DNA of 12,112 nucleotides from Methanomassiliicoccaceae archaeon (GTDB lineage Archaea > Thermoplasmatota > Thermoplasmata > Methanomassiliicoccales > Methanomethylophilaceae), in assembly GCA_009776625.1 (NCBI GenBank), contig WRNL01000043.1:1-12112 (forward strand), in the 5' to 3' direction. Shown one piece after another: positions 1 to 6,359 of the stretch. The first letter of the stretch is position 1; each line of letters starts with the position of its first letter. Below the pieces are notes generated by a model, which did not search any database, had not been told where the DNA came from, and was given only the letters and a program-made list of their open reading frames with translations. A program made the translations under genes and the position numbers.

Positions 1-114
1 CCGCCTCCCCCCCCCCCTCTCGAGCATGCTTTCGACATCAGACAGACCGCGCATGAACTGCCCTCCTCTGTCCGTGTTCCGCGGGGAGTATTTGACGGCG
101 GCTATATCGGCCAT
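1..114 (-). CDS. Partial unknown protein, N-terminal 38 residues
   Basis: An open frame begins at an ATG (complement of 112-114) and runs off the left edge with no stop. GGAG (complement of 118-121) lies three bases upstream, a close but plausible ribosome binding site. The peptide begins MADIAAVKYSPRNTDRGG and continues with a mixed, hydrophilic composition. Near the edge the 11-base run of C at 7-17 reads as Gly codons on this strand, giving RGGGRR. I do not recognise the protein. It is divergent from the ABC importer operon, and the 23-bp repeat array separates the two start codons. Support is limited to the open frame, the start signal and the divergent layout, so this could be a chance frame. 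Confidence 0.45.
   Translation of the reverse strand, partial: MADIAAVKYSPRNTDRGGQFMRGLSDVESMLERGGGRR
7..17. repeat. 11-base poly-C (poly-G) homopolymer
   Basis: Eleven consecutive C bases lie inside the putative minus-strand coding frame. Tracts of this length are prone to slippage during replication and also to sequencing or assembly error. Confidence 0.85.
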
Positions 115-140
115 TTGCTCCTGTTGACGTGTCTAACATG

Positions 141-254
141 AAAAGCCATAAAAAATTTCTGTAAAAATCTATAAAAAATTTCTGTAAAAAGCCATAAAAA
201 ATTTCTGTAAAAATCTATAAAAAATTTCTGTAAAAAGCCATAAAAAATTTCTGT
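141..254. repeat. Five 23-bp AT-rich tandem repeats (phased A-tracts)
   Basis: Five copies of a 23-bp unit lie head to tail: 141-162 (one A short), 163-185, 186-208, 209-231 and 232-254. Two variants alternate strictly and differ at GCC versus TCT (consensus AAAAA, then GCC or TCT, then ATAAAAAATTTCTGT), so the array is also 2.5 copies of a 46-bp dimer. Each unit holds an A5 tract and an A6T3 tract whose centres are 11-12 bp apart, close to one helical turn, which predicts intrinsic DNA curvature. The array fills most of the region between a divergent minus-strand start (114) and the importer operon start (328). It is not a CRISPR array, because there are no unique spacers. Roles to consider are a curved promoter element, binding sites for a regulator or chromatin protein, or a neutral satellite. 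Confidence 0.9.
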
Positions 255-270
255 AAATATAATTAAATAG
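254..270 (+). promoter_or_regulatory. TATA-like promoter of the ABC importer operon
   Basis: The AT-rich stretch TAAATATAATTAAATAG contains good archaeal TATA-box matches directly after the last 23-bp repeat. A box centred near 265 would start transcription near 291, giving a leader of about 36 nt that includes the ribosome binding site at 314-322. The exact box is uncertain because the whole region is AT-rich. Confidence 0.5.
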
Positions 271-280
271 AATGGACATG

Positions 281-312
281 TTACGAAGTGGCACGAAACA
301 TCTTGTTCGTAA
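281..312. promoter_or_regulatory. Operator-like inverted repeat TTACGAA / TTCGTAA
   Basis: TTACGAA (281-287) is matched by its exact reverse complement TTCGTAA (306-312) with an 18-base spacer. A third ACGAA lies between them at 293-297. The motif spans the predicted transcription start of the importer operon, where a repressor could block it. No regulator can be named from the sequence, though iron- or corrinoid-responsive control would fit the operon. Confidence 0.4.
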
Positions 313-327
313 TAAGGAGAGGATTGA

Positions 328-1422
328 ATGAGATACAATATCATCCCACTTGTCCTGGCGTTGATCCTTTCGTTGGGGGTGCTGGCCGTCTTGCCGTGCG
401 GCGCCGCCGACGGGGCGGAGCCGACAGCCGTGACGGACGGCACCGGGGAAGAGTTCATATTCACAGAACCGACCGAGCACATCGTCACCATGGGGTACGC
501 CTCGACGCTCACCGTCGCGATGATGGGGGAGATCGGGAAAATCATCGCCGTCGACGCTTACTCCACCTACGAGTACACCAAGGACGAACGCCTGAAGGGG
601 CTCGACGCGAAGGACATGGGCAGCATATACACAGCGTCCAACAACGACCTGATCGTGGCCCAGTTCGTCCAATGGGTCGAGGAGGGGCGGATGGGCCTCG
701 GCGACGCCATAATACTCACGACCTACACCAATGCGACCACATTGCGCAACGAGCTCAACAAGGTCGGCTTCGACAAGGTGCTGGTGTACCTGTCGGTGAC
801 TAGCTACGACGCCGTCGTGGACTTCGTGAACACCATGTCCGTCATCGTCACCGGCGAGGTGTCCCCCGTAGCCAAGGACATGGAGCTGGTCAGGGCGACC
901 GTCGCCGCCATGCTGGACGGGGTGACTGACAAGGCCAAGGGGCTGGGCGTGTGGTACAGCACGTCGCTGGGCCTCCAGGTGAACAACACGGGGTCGATAA
1001 CCGTCTCCCTGATCGAGGCGGCCGGCGGTGTCAACGTCGCATACGACCCTTCCGTCAGCGGGGCGAGGTACGGGGATGCCAGCACGATAGTGCAGATGGT
1101 CGAGAAGAACCCAGGCGTGGTGATATTCCTGTCGGACACATACCTGATAGACCATGAGTTGGGCGACTTCAGGGCAAGCGTGCTGGGCGGGGACAGGAGC
1201 ATACCGGTCGTCATCGTCAAGTCCAACTGGAACAACTACTGCCCCGATGCCGCGGAGGGGCTGTGGGCGTTCGCCTGCGCCCTTTACCCGAGCCTGTTCG
1301 GCGGGGACCCGCCGCACACCGGCGAGGCGTCGGCCTCGAACCTGCTGCCCTATGCCGCCGGCGGCGCCGTCACGGTGACCGCCATGCTCGGCGCGGCGTA
1401 CGTCCTCATGCGGAGGATATGA
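328..1422 (+). CDS. ABC importer substrate-binding protein (FecB/BtuF-like), membrane-anchored
   Basis: This is the extracytoplasmic binding protein of an iron-chelate or corrinoid ABC importer, 364 residues. Residues 1-29 form a signal peptide (short basic start, then a hydrophobic stretch). The mature part fits the periplasmic-binding fold of this class: an early segment ending EHIVTMGYAST, the usual two lobes, and a late segment (SIPVVIVKSNWNNYCPDAAE) typical of the C-terminal lobe. Residues about 340-361 form a second hydrophobic helix ending in MRRI, so the protein is probably tethered to the outer face of the membrane at its C-terminus. The start is supported by AAGGAGAGG (314-322), five bases before ATG. 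The permease and ATPase genes follow in the same direction. The ligand (siderophore, haem or cobamide) cannot be decided from the sequence. Confidence 0.85.
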   Translation: MRYNIIPLVLALILSLGVLAVLPCGAADGAEPTAVTDGTGEEFIFTEPTEHIVTMGYASTLTVAMMGEIGKIIAVDAYSTYEYTKDERLKGLDAKDMGSIYTASNNDLIVAQFVQWVEEGRMGLGDAIILTTYTNATTLRNELNKVGFDKVLVYLSVTSYDAVVDFVNTMSVIVTGEVSPVAKDMELVRATVAAMLDGVTDKAKGLGVWYSTSLGLQVNNTGSITVSLIEAAGGVNVAYDPSVSGARYGDASTIVQMVEKNPGVVIFLSDTYLIDHELGDFRASVLGGDRSIPVVIVKSNWNNYCPDAAEGLWAFACALYPSLFGGDPPHTGEASASNLLPYAAGGAVTVTAMLGAAYVLMRRI

Positions 1423-1471
1423 GCCTATCGGAAGGTCACGCCCTAATACATACCCAGAGAAGGAAACCATC

Positions 1472-2500
1472 ATGATCACAGACACAGGCAAAAGGAAGAG
1501 GAGGCTTGCCCTGACGGTCGCCGCGCTCGCCGCGATACTCGCCGCATCGGTCCTGCTGGACCTCTCGTGGGCCGCTAACCCGCTGCCTCTCCGCGAGGTC
1601 TTCAACGCGCTCATAGGCCGCGGCACCTGGGCGAGCGACATAATCGTAAACACGATTAACGCTCCCAGGGTCACCTTCGGGCTGTTCGTCGGCGCGGCGC
1701 TGGGCGTCACCGGCGGCGTGATGCAGGCGGTGTTCAGGAACCCCCTCGCGTCCCCCTACCTCCTCGGGCTGTCCTCCGGGGCCTCCCTAGGGGCGGCGAT
1801 AGCGATAATGTTCTCGATACCTTTCATACCGCTGGCGGTGACCAAGCCCGCGCTCGCCTTCGCGTTCTGCCTCGGCACCATGCTCCTCGTGTACATGCTG
1901 TCGAGGGCGGGCGGCAACGTCAGGACGGAGACGCTGATCCTCGCCGGGGTCGCTGTCTCCTCCCTGATATCGGCGGCGGTGTCCTTCCTGACTTACATAG
2001 CCCCGAGCGAGAAGATGGGCGACATCGTATTCTGGTCCATGGGCAGCCTGTCCAAGGTCACCTGGGAGGAGATGGCCTTCGCCATACCCGTGATCGTCGT
2101 GGGGATAGTAGTGATGCTGGCGCAGTCCAAGAACCTGAACGCCATGATGCTCGGCGACTCCCATGCGATGGATCTCGGCGTGGATGTCAGGAAGGTCAGG
2201 CTGTTCCTCCTCATCGTCTCCTCCCTCGTGGTCGCGGCGGCGGTCGCCTTCGTTGGGGCGATAGGCTTCATAGGGCTGGTGATACCCCACATATTCAGGC
2301 TCCTCCTCGGCCCGGACAACCGCGTCATCCTTCCGCTGAGCGCGTTCGGCGGGGCGGCGTTCATACTCCTGTGCGACTACGTGGCCCATATGGTGGCCCC
2401 GCTGTACGGGGTGATGCCCATCGGCGTGGTGACGGCGTTCATCGGCGCCCCCTTCTTCATATACCTTCTCTCGAGGAAGAGGAGCGAGGTGGGATGGTGA
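1472..2500 (+). CDS. FecCD/BtuC-family ABC importer permease
   Basis: This is the membrane permease of the importer, 342 residues, the usual size for the FecCD family, with about ten hydrophobic helices expected as in BtuC. Family signatures are visible: RNPLASPYLLGLSSGASLGA in the N-terminal half, IGFIGLVIPHIFRLLLG near residue 265 (the region that contacts the ATPase in this family), and the C-terminal stretch MPIGVVTAFIGAPFFIYLL. The N-terminus (KRKRR) is basic and probably cytoplasmic. The ATG lies 49 nt after the binding-protein stop and has a purine-rich AGAGAAGGA (1456-1464) as ribosome binding site. The last codons overlap the ATPase start by seven bases, indicating translational coupling. 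Assignment to the family is firm, but substrate identity is not. Confidence 0.93.
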   Translation: MITDTGKRKRRLALTVAALAAILAASVLLDLSWAANPLPLREVFNALIGRGTWASDIIVNTINAPRVTFGLFVGAALGVTGGVMQAVFRNPLASPYLLGLSSGASLGAAIAIMFSIPFIPLAVTKPALAFAFCLGTMLLVYMLSRAGGNVRTETLILAGVAVSSLISAAVSFLTYIAPSEKMGDIVFWSMGSLSKVTWEEMAFAIPVIVVGIVVMLAQSKNLNAMMLGDSHAMDLGVDVRKVRLFLLIVSSLVVAAAVAFVGAIGFIGLVIPHIFRLLLGPDNRVILPLSAFGGAAFILLCDYVAHMVAPLYGVMPIGVVTAFIGAPFFIYLLSRKRSEVGW

Positions 2501-3282
2501 GCATCCTCGAGACCGACTCGCTGTCGTACAGGTACGACGAGAAGACCGTCCTCGACCAGATAACACTGGGCATAAAGGGCGGGGAGGTCATAGGCATCCT
2601 CGGGCCGAACGGCTGCGGGAAGACCACCCTGCTCAAGAACCTCAACAAGAACCTGAGGCCGCACGGCGGGTGCGTCCTGATCGACGGGGCGGACCTAGAG
2701 GGGGTCTCTAAGAAGGAGATAGCCCGGAGCATAGCCGTCGTCCCCCAGTCCAACGAGATAAGGTTCGCCTTCACCGTGAGGGAGATAGTGACCATGGGCA
2801 GGATGCCCTTCCAGGAGTCGCTGAGGGGCGAGAGCCGCGCCGACCTGGAGATAATAGGGTGGGCCCTGGAGCAGACCGGCCTGACCGACCTCGCCGACAG
2901 GCACATCAACACCCTCAGCGGGGGGGAGAGGCAGCGCGCGGTGATAGCCAGGGCGATAGCCCAGACCCCCGGGGTGATACTCATGGACGAGCCCACGCTG
3001 CACCTGGACATAAACATGCAGTTCGAGGCCCTGGACCTGATCCACAGGCTCTCGAGGGAGAACGACCTCACCGTGGTGATAGTGTCCCACGACCTCCCGA
3101 TGGTGACGAGGTACTGCGACCGCGTCGTGCTCATACACGGCCACAGGGTGTTCGCCGTCGGGCCCCCCGAGGAGGTCCTGACCAAGGAGAACATGAAGAC
3201 CGTGTTCAACGTGGACGCCGAGCTGGAGAGGGACCCCCGCACCGGGAGGAGCACCGTGCGCCTCTTCGGGTCGTGCAGGTGA
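2494..3282 (+). CDS. FecE/BtuD-family ABC importer ATPase
   Basis: This is the cytoplasmic ATPase that drives the importer, 262 residues. All nucleotide-binding motifs are intact: Walker A GPNGCGKTT (37-45), Q-loop glutamine 85 in VVPQSNE, signature LSGGERQR (141-148), Walker B VILMDEP (161-167), a D-loop LHLDIN, and the switch histidine 199 in VSHD. The segment around residue 100 (IVTMGRMPF) is typical of the iron/B12 subfamily. I chose the ATG at 2494 because GAGGTGGG lies just before it, it overlaps the permease stop (2498-2500), and the protein then begins at the usual MVSILETDSLSYRY position. The reading frame stays open further upstream, but that extension is a shadow of the permease. 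It ends 15 bases before the convergent Sel1-repeat gene. Confidence 0.95.
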   Translation: MVSILETDSLSYRYDEKTVLDQITLGIKGGEVIGILGPNGCGKTTLLKNLNKNLRPHGGCVLIDGADLEGVSKKEIARSIAVVPQSNEIRFAFTVREIVTMGRMPFQESLRGESRADLEIIGWALEQTGLTDLADRHINTLSGGERQRAVIARAIAQTPGVILMDEPTLHLDINMQFEALDLIHRLSRENDLTVVIVSHDLPMVTRYCDRVVLIHGHRVFAVGPPEEVLTKENMKTVFNVDAELERDPRTGRSTVRLFGSCR

Positions 3283-3297
3283 CGCGGGCCGCACGGC

Positions 3298-5322
3298 TCA
3301 CTTTATCTGCGAGAGGACCGAGATTGCCCCGGCGTGGCCCTGTGCGGCGGCGAGCCGGATCCAGCGCAGGGCGGCCTCGAAGTCCTTCGGCACGCCTATG
3401 CCCTTGGAGCACATCACGCCCAGGTTGTACTGTGCGTCCGCATCGCCCTGATCGGCCGCGAGCCTGTACCACCTGGCGGCCTCCACGTCGTTCTTGGCCA
3501 CGCCCTCCCCGCTGAGGTACATCCAGCCGAGGCTGTACTGTGCGGAAGGGTGGCCCTGCTCGGCCGCGAGCCTGTACCACCTGAGCGCCTCGGCATGATT
3601 CTGCGGCACGCCCGACCCTTTGGAGTATATGTTGCCCAGGTTGCACTGCGCGTCCGCATCGCCACGCTCGGACGCAAGCCTGTACCACTTGATGGCCTCT
3701 GGGATGTCCTTGCCCACCCCGGTCCCGTTCTCGTACATGAGGCCGATGTTGTACATCGCCTCCCCGTTGCCCTGGTCTGCGGAGAGCCTGTACCACTTCA
3801 GGGCCTCCTTGTGATCCTGCGGCACGCCCGCGCCGTTCCCGTATGCCCATCCCATGCTGATCTGCGCATCCATATGGCCCTGGTCGGCGGCGAGCCTGCA
3901 CCACTTTAGAACCTCCGACAGGTCCTCGGGCACACCCTTCCCGTCCGCATACATCATGCCGAGGTCGTACTGCGCGTCCATATGGCCCTGGTCGGCAGCG
4001 AGCCTGTACCACTTCAGGGCCTCCGCGTAGTCCTGACCGACCCCTATGCCTTCCTCGAAAGATGCGCCCATGGCGTACTGCGCGTCCGCGTAGCCCTGCT
4101 CCGCGGCGAGTAAGTACCACTTCAGAGCCTCCACGGGGTCCTCTGACACCCCCATCCCGTTCAAATACATCACGCCCATGTGAAACTGCGCTCCAGCATG
4201 GTCCAGCTCCGCCGCGAGCATGTACCACTTCACGGCCTCCCCATAGTCCTGCGGCACGCCCTTCCCGAAATAATGCATCGTCCCGAGGTTGTACTGTGCG
4301 TCCGCATGGCCCTGCTCCGCCGCCAGCGTGTACCACCTTATCGCCTCTGCGTGGTCCTCCGGTACGCCTGACCCGTGCTCACACGCCCAGCCGAGGTTGT
4401 TCTGCGCGTCCGAGTCCTCCTGTTCAGCGGCAAGGAGCCACCACCTGGCCGCCTCCACTGGGTTAGGGGGCACGCCTTTCCCCTGGTCGTGCATCACCCC
4501 GACGTTGTACTGCCCGGCGGCAGAGCCCTGCTCCGCCGCCTTCATGTACCACCTCATGGCCTCCCCGTAGTCCTGTTCCGCGCCTATCCCGCGATCATAC
4601 ATCAATCCCAGGCCGATCTGCGCATTCTCGTTGCCCTGCCCCGCGGCGAGGAGGTACCACCTCATGGCCTCCCCGTAGTCCTGCGGCACTCCCACCCCGA
4701 GAGCGTATATCGCCCCTATGCTGGCCTGTGCACGGGGGTGCCCCTGCCTCGCGGCGCGGAGGTACCACTTCGCGGCCTCCCCGTGGTCCTGCGGCACGCC
4801 CGTGCCGTCAGCGTACGACGCGGCAAGGTTCGCCTGCGCGGCCGGCAGCCCCTGCTCGGCGGCGAGGGCGTACAGCCTCGCCGCCTCGGTCGAGTCCTGC
4901 GGCACGCCTTCCCCCCACTCGTACTTAAAGCCGAGGTTGTTCTGCGCGTCCGCGTCCCCCTGATCGGCAGCGAGCCTGTACCACCTCGCGGCCTCCTCGT
5001 CGCTCTGCGGGACCCCCCTCCCGTAATCGTACATCGCCCCGAGCCTGCACTGCGCATAAGGCTCCCCCTGCTCTGCGGCGAGGGTGTACCACCTCGCCGC
5101 CTCGGCCTCGTCTAGCGGCAGGCCGAGCCCGTTGGCGTACATCCAGCCCATGTTGGTCTGCGCGGCCGCGCTCCCCTGAGCCGCCGACAGCCTGAGCCAC
5201 CTAGCCGCCTCGGCGTAGTCCTGCGCCACGCCCTTGCCATACAGATACCTCTTGCCCAGCTCGCACTGCGCCCCGGCGTCGCCGCCCTCCGCCCAGGCCC
5301 TGACCTCTTTGACGTCTGCCAT
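3298..5322 (-). CDS. Sel1-like repeat protein, 18 tandem repeats
   Basis: A 674-residue protein with a 13-residue N-terminal cap, 18 Sel1-like repeats of exactly 36 residues (14-661), and a 13-residue partial repeat ending at QIK. Repeats follow the pattern G-x-x-x-AQ-x-x-LG-x-x-Y-x-x-G-x-GV-P-x-D-x-x-EA-x-x-W-Y-x-LAA-x-Q. Sel1 repeats are TPR-related helix pairs that form solenoids for protein-protein contacts. No signal peptide, membrane helix or catalytic domain is visible, so it is probably a cytoplasmic scaffold or adaptor. I chose the ATG at 5322 because a TATA box (complement of 5342-5350) sits about 24 nt upstream, which suits a leaderless mRNA. An in-frame ATG further upstream would add 14 residues but would place the TATA box inside the gene. 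Its partner is unknown. It is convergent with the ABC operon. Confidence 0.93.
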   Translation of the reverse strand: MADVKEVRAWAEGGDAGAQCELGKRYLYGKGVAQDYAEAARWLRLSAAQGSAAAQTNMGWMYANGLGLPLDEAEAARWYTLAAEQGEPYAQCRLGAMYDYGRGVPQSDEEAARWYRLAADQGDADAQNNLGFKYEWGEGVPQDSTEAARLYALAAEQGLPAAQANLAASYADGTGVPQDHGEAAKWYLRAARQGHPRAQASIGAIYALGVGVPQDYGEAMRWYLLAAGQGNENAQIGLGLMYDRGIGAEQDYGEAMRWYMKAAEQGSAAGQYNVGVMHDQGKGVPPNPVEAARWWLLAAEQEDSDAQNNLGWACEHGSGVPEDHAEAIRWYTLAAEQGHADAQYNLGTMHYFGKGVPQDYGEAVKWYMLAAELDHAGAQFHMGVMYLNGMGVSEDPVEALKWYLLAAEQGYADAQYAMGASFEEGIGVGQDYAEALKWYRLAADQGHMDAQYDLGMMYADGKGVPEDLSEVLKWCRLAADQGHMDAQISMGWAYGNGAGVPQDHKEALKWYRLSADQGNGEAMYNIGLMYENGTGVGKDIPEAIKWYRLASERGDADAQCNLGNIYSKGSGVPQNHAEALRWYRLAAEQGHPSAQYSLGWMYLSGEGVAKNDVEAARWYRLAADQGDADAQYNLGVMCSKGIGVPKDFEAALRWIRLAAAQGHAGAISVLSQIK

Positions 5323-5341
5323 GCGACGGAACCTTGGTGTG

Positions 5342-5350
5342 TAAATATAG
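5342..5350 (-). promoter_or_regulatory. TATA box of the Sel1-repeat gene
   Basis: On the minus strand the sequence reads CTATATTTA, centred about 24 bases upstream of the chosen ATG (5322). This predicts a transcript that begins at or next to the start codon, and it decides the start choice. Confidence 0.55.
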
Positions 5351-5422
5351 ATTTTCGTCATCATGCCCCATAGGTCACAGTGCCCGTCACGACCCTTGGC
5401 GCGGAGCCACAGGAAAGAATCA

Positions 5423-5432
5423 TTAAATATTA
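5423..5432 (+). promoter_or_regulatory. TATA box of tRNA-Asp
   Basis: TTAAATATTA is centred about 27 bases upstream of the first base of the tRNA (5455), the normal archaeal spacing. Purine-rich bases (AGGAAAGAA) just before it could serve as the TFB recognition element. Confidence 0.6.
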
Positions 5433-5454
5433 TCTCTTATTATCAGGGCATACC

Positions 5455-5530
5455 GCCCTGGTAGTGTAGCGGCCTATCATGAGGCCCTGTCGAGGCCTCG
5501 ACTCGGATTCGAATTCCGGCCAGGGCGCCA
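5455..5530 (+). tRNA. tRNA-Asp (anticodon GTC), CCA encoded
   Basis: A complete cloverleaf can be folded. The acceptor stem GCCCTGG (5455-5461) pairs fully with CCAGGGC (5520-5526). The anticodon stem AGGCC/GGCCT (5482-5486, 5494-5498) closes the loop CTGTCGA, with anticodon GTC at 5489-5491. The T stem TCGGA/TCCGG closes the loop TTCGAAT. The discriminator base is G (5527), which is the aspartate identity base, and CCA is encoded at 5528-5530. The D arm (5464 onward) is weaker, with one G-T pair and one mismatch at 13-22. I see no intron. A coding frame reading through this tRNA into panD is an artefact. Confidence 0.97.
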
Positions 5531-5564
5531 TTGTCCCCCCATTTTCCGTATTGCGATCGTCGAA

Positions 5565-5590
5565 TGGTAGCTACCAAAAATTCTTTTTAC
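5565..5590 (+). promoter_or_regulatory. Palindrome and TATA-like box before panD; tRNA terminator
   Basis: TGGTAGCTACCA (5565-5576) is a perfect 12-bp palindrome. It is followed by AAAA and then TTCTTTTTAC (5581-5590). The T-rich part is a likely terminator for the tRNA and also lies about 26 bases upstream of the panD ATG (5611), where a TATA box for a leaderless transcript would be. The palindrome would sit at the TFB-binding side of that promoter, a position suited to a regulator. This dual reading is inference. Confidence 0.4.
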
Positions 5591-5610
5591 CATGTGCGTT
5601 ACCCAATGGC

Positions 5611-5958
5611 ATGAGGTGGATGCTCAGGAGCAAGATCCATAGGGCGACGGTCACGGACACCCGGCTCGACTACGAGGGCAGCATCACCATAGACGGGGAC
5701 CTCCTGGAGAGGGCGGGGATATGGGTCGGCGAGAAAGTGACGATAGCGAATGTCAGCAACGGCGCCCGTTTCGAGACCTACGTGTTCAAAGGGGACGCCG
5801 GCTCCGGCACCGTGGCGGTGAACGGGGCGGCGGCCAGGCTATGCGAGAAAGGCGACAAGATCATAATCATGGGGTACGAGCTGACCTCGGAGCCGATCGG
5901 CTCTAAGGCGATCCTTGTGGACGGGGGCAACAGGGTCGTCAAGGAAGTAGTGTACTGA
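5611..5958 (+). CDS. panD: Aspartate 1-decarboxylase proenzyme (pyruvoyl type)
   Basis: PanD converts L-aspartate to beta-alanine for pantothenate and coenzyme A. The 115-residue product begins MRWMLRSKIHRATVT. It has the self-cleavage site Gly23-Ser24 in DYEGS, where Ser24 becomes the pyruvoyl group, plus Lys8, Arg53, Thr56 and Tyr57 at the positions of the known catalytic and processing residues. NGAAA (about residues 71-75) is also conserved. The bacterial enzyme is about 126 residues, so the tail here is short. The start could be the ATG at 5611 or the one at 5620; 5611 matches the N-terminal length of bacterial homologues. Pyruvoyl PanD is uncommon in archaea, many of which use a PLP-dependent decarboxylase, so gene transfer from bacteria is plausible. 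The stop overlaps the next ATG by one base. Confidence 0.93.
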   Translation: MRWMLRSKIHRATVTDTRLDYEGSITIDGDLLERAGIWVGEKVTIANVSNGARFETYVFKGDAGSGTVAVNGAAARLCEKGDKIIIMGYELTSEPIGSKAILVDGGNRVVKEVVY

Positions 5959-6359
5959 TGTACCGAGTGTTCTCCGACGGAGGGTCGAGGGGCAACCCGG
6001 GCCCCGCCGCCTACGCCATCGTGGTCACCAAGGACGGCGAGATCGTCCACCAGCACGCCGAGTTCCTGGGGGTGAGGACCAACAACTACGCAGAGTACCG
6101 GGGGCTGATAGCGGGCCTGGCGAAGGCCATAGAGCTGGGGGCCGACAGCGCGGAGTTCGTCATGGACTCCGAGCTCGTGGTGAAACAGATGACCGGCGAG
6201 TACGAGATCAGGAGCGGGAGCCTCAGGGACCTATACCTTGATGCGGCGGCCCTCGCATCGATGATCCCCCATGCCACCTTCAGGAGCGTGCGGCGATCCG
6301 AGATGCTCATCCCGGTCGCGGACGCGTTGCTGAACAAAGAGCTGGACCTGCATCAGTGA
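5958..6359 (+). CDS. RNase HI-family protein
   Basis: A 133-residue single-domain RNase H fold, expected to cut the RNA strand of RNA-DNA hybrids in the cytoplasm. The four acidic metal ligands of the family are all present: Asp7 in FSDGGSRGNPGP, Glu46 in NNYAEYRGL, Asp70 in VMDSELVV, and Asp122 near the C-terminus in PVADALLN. The form is the compact one found in archaea and many bacteria, without the N-terminal hybrid-binding domain. The start ATG shares a base with the panD stop (TGATG), so it is translationally coupled to panD, although no metabolic link is apparent. The 3' end overlaps the convergent hisS gene by seven bases (6353-6359). Confidence 0.93.
   Translation: MYRVFSDGGSRGNPGPAAYAIVVTKDGEIVHQHAEFLGVRTNNYAEYRGLIAGLAKAIELGADSAEFVMDSELVVKQMTGEYEIRSGSLRDLYLDAAALASMIPHATFRSVRRSEMLIPVADALLNKELDLHQ

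Noticed and set aside
141..254. CRISPR array or plasmid-type iterons
   Set aside because: The units are contiguous, with no unique spacers and no cas genes nearby. No replication initiator gene is present to support iterons.
169..1710. Long open frames on the minus strand opposite the binding protein and permease, running into the 23-bp array
   Set aside because: The frames have arginine/histidine/glycine-rich composition typical of antisense shadows in GC-rich DNA and resemble no family, whereas the plus strand carries clear importer genes. The 23-bp unit is not a multiple of three, so its open reading is incidental.
3334..5115. Several plus-strand open frames opposite the Sel1-repeat gene, some with repetitive peptides
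   Set aside because: Their repetitiveness mirrors the 108-bp period of the Sel1 coding sequence, and none has a start signal or family resemblance.
5455..5530. tRNA-Asp as an attachment site of an integrated element
   Set aside because: I looked for a second copy of the tRNA 3' end elsewhere in the window and for an integrase gene, and found neither. Integration therefore remains only a hypothesis.
5479..5610. N-terminal extension of panD by 44 residues
   Set aside because: It would translate through the tRNA-Asp gene and its terminator, and the PanD family starts at the MRWMLRSK region.
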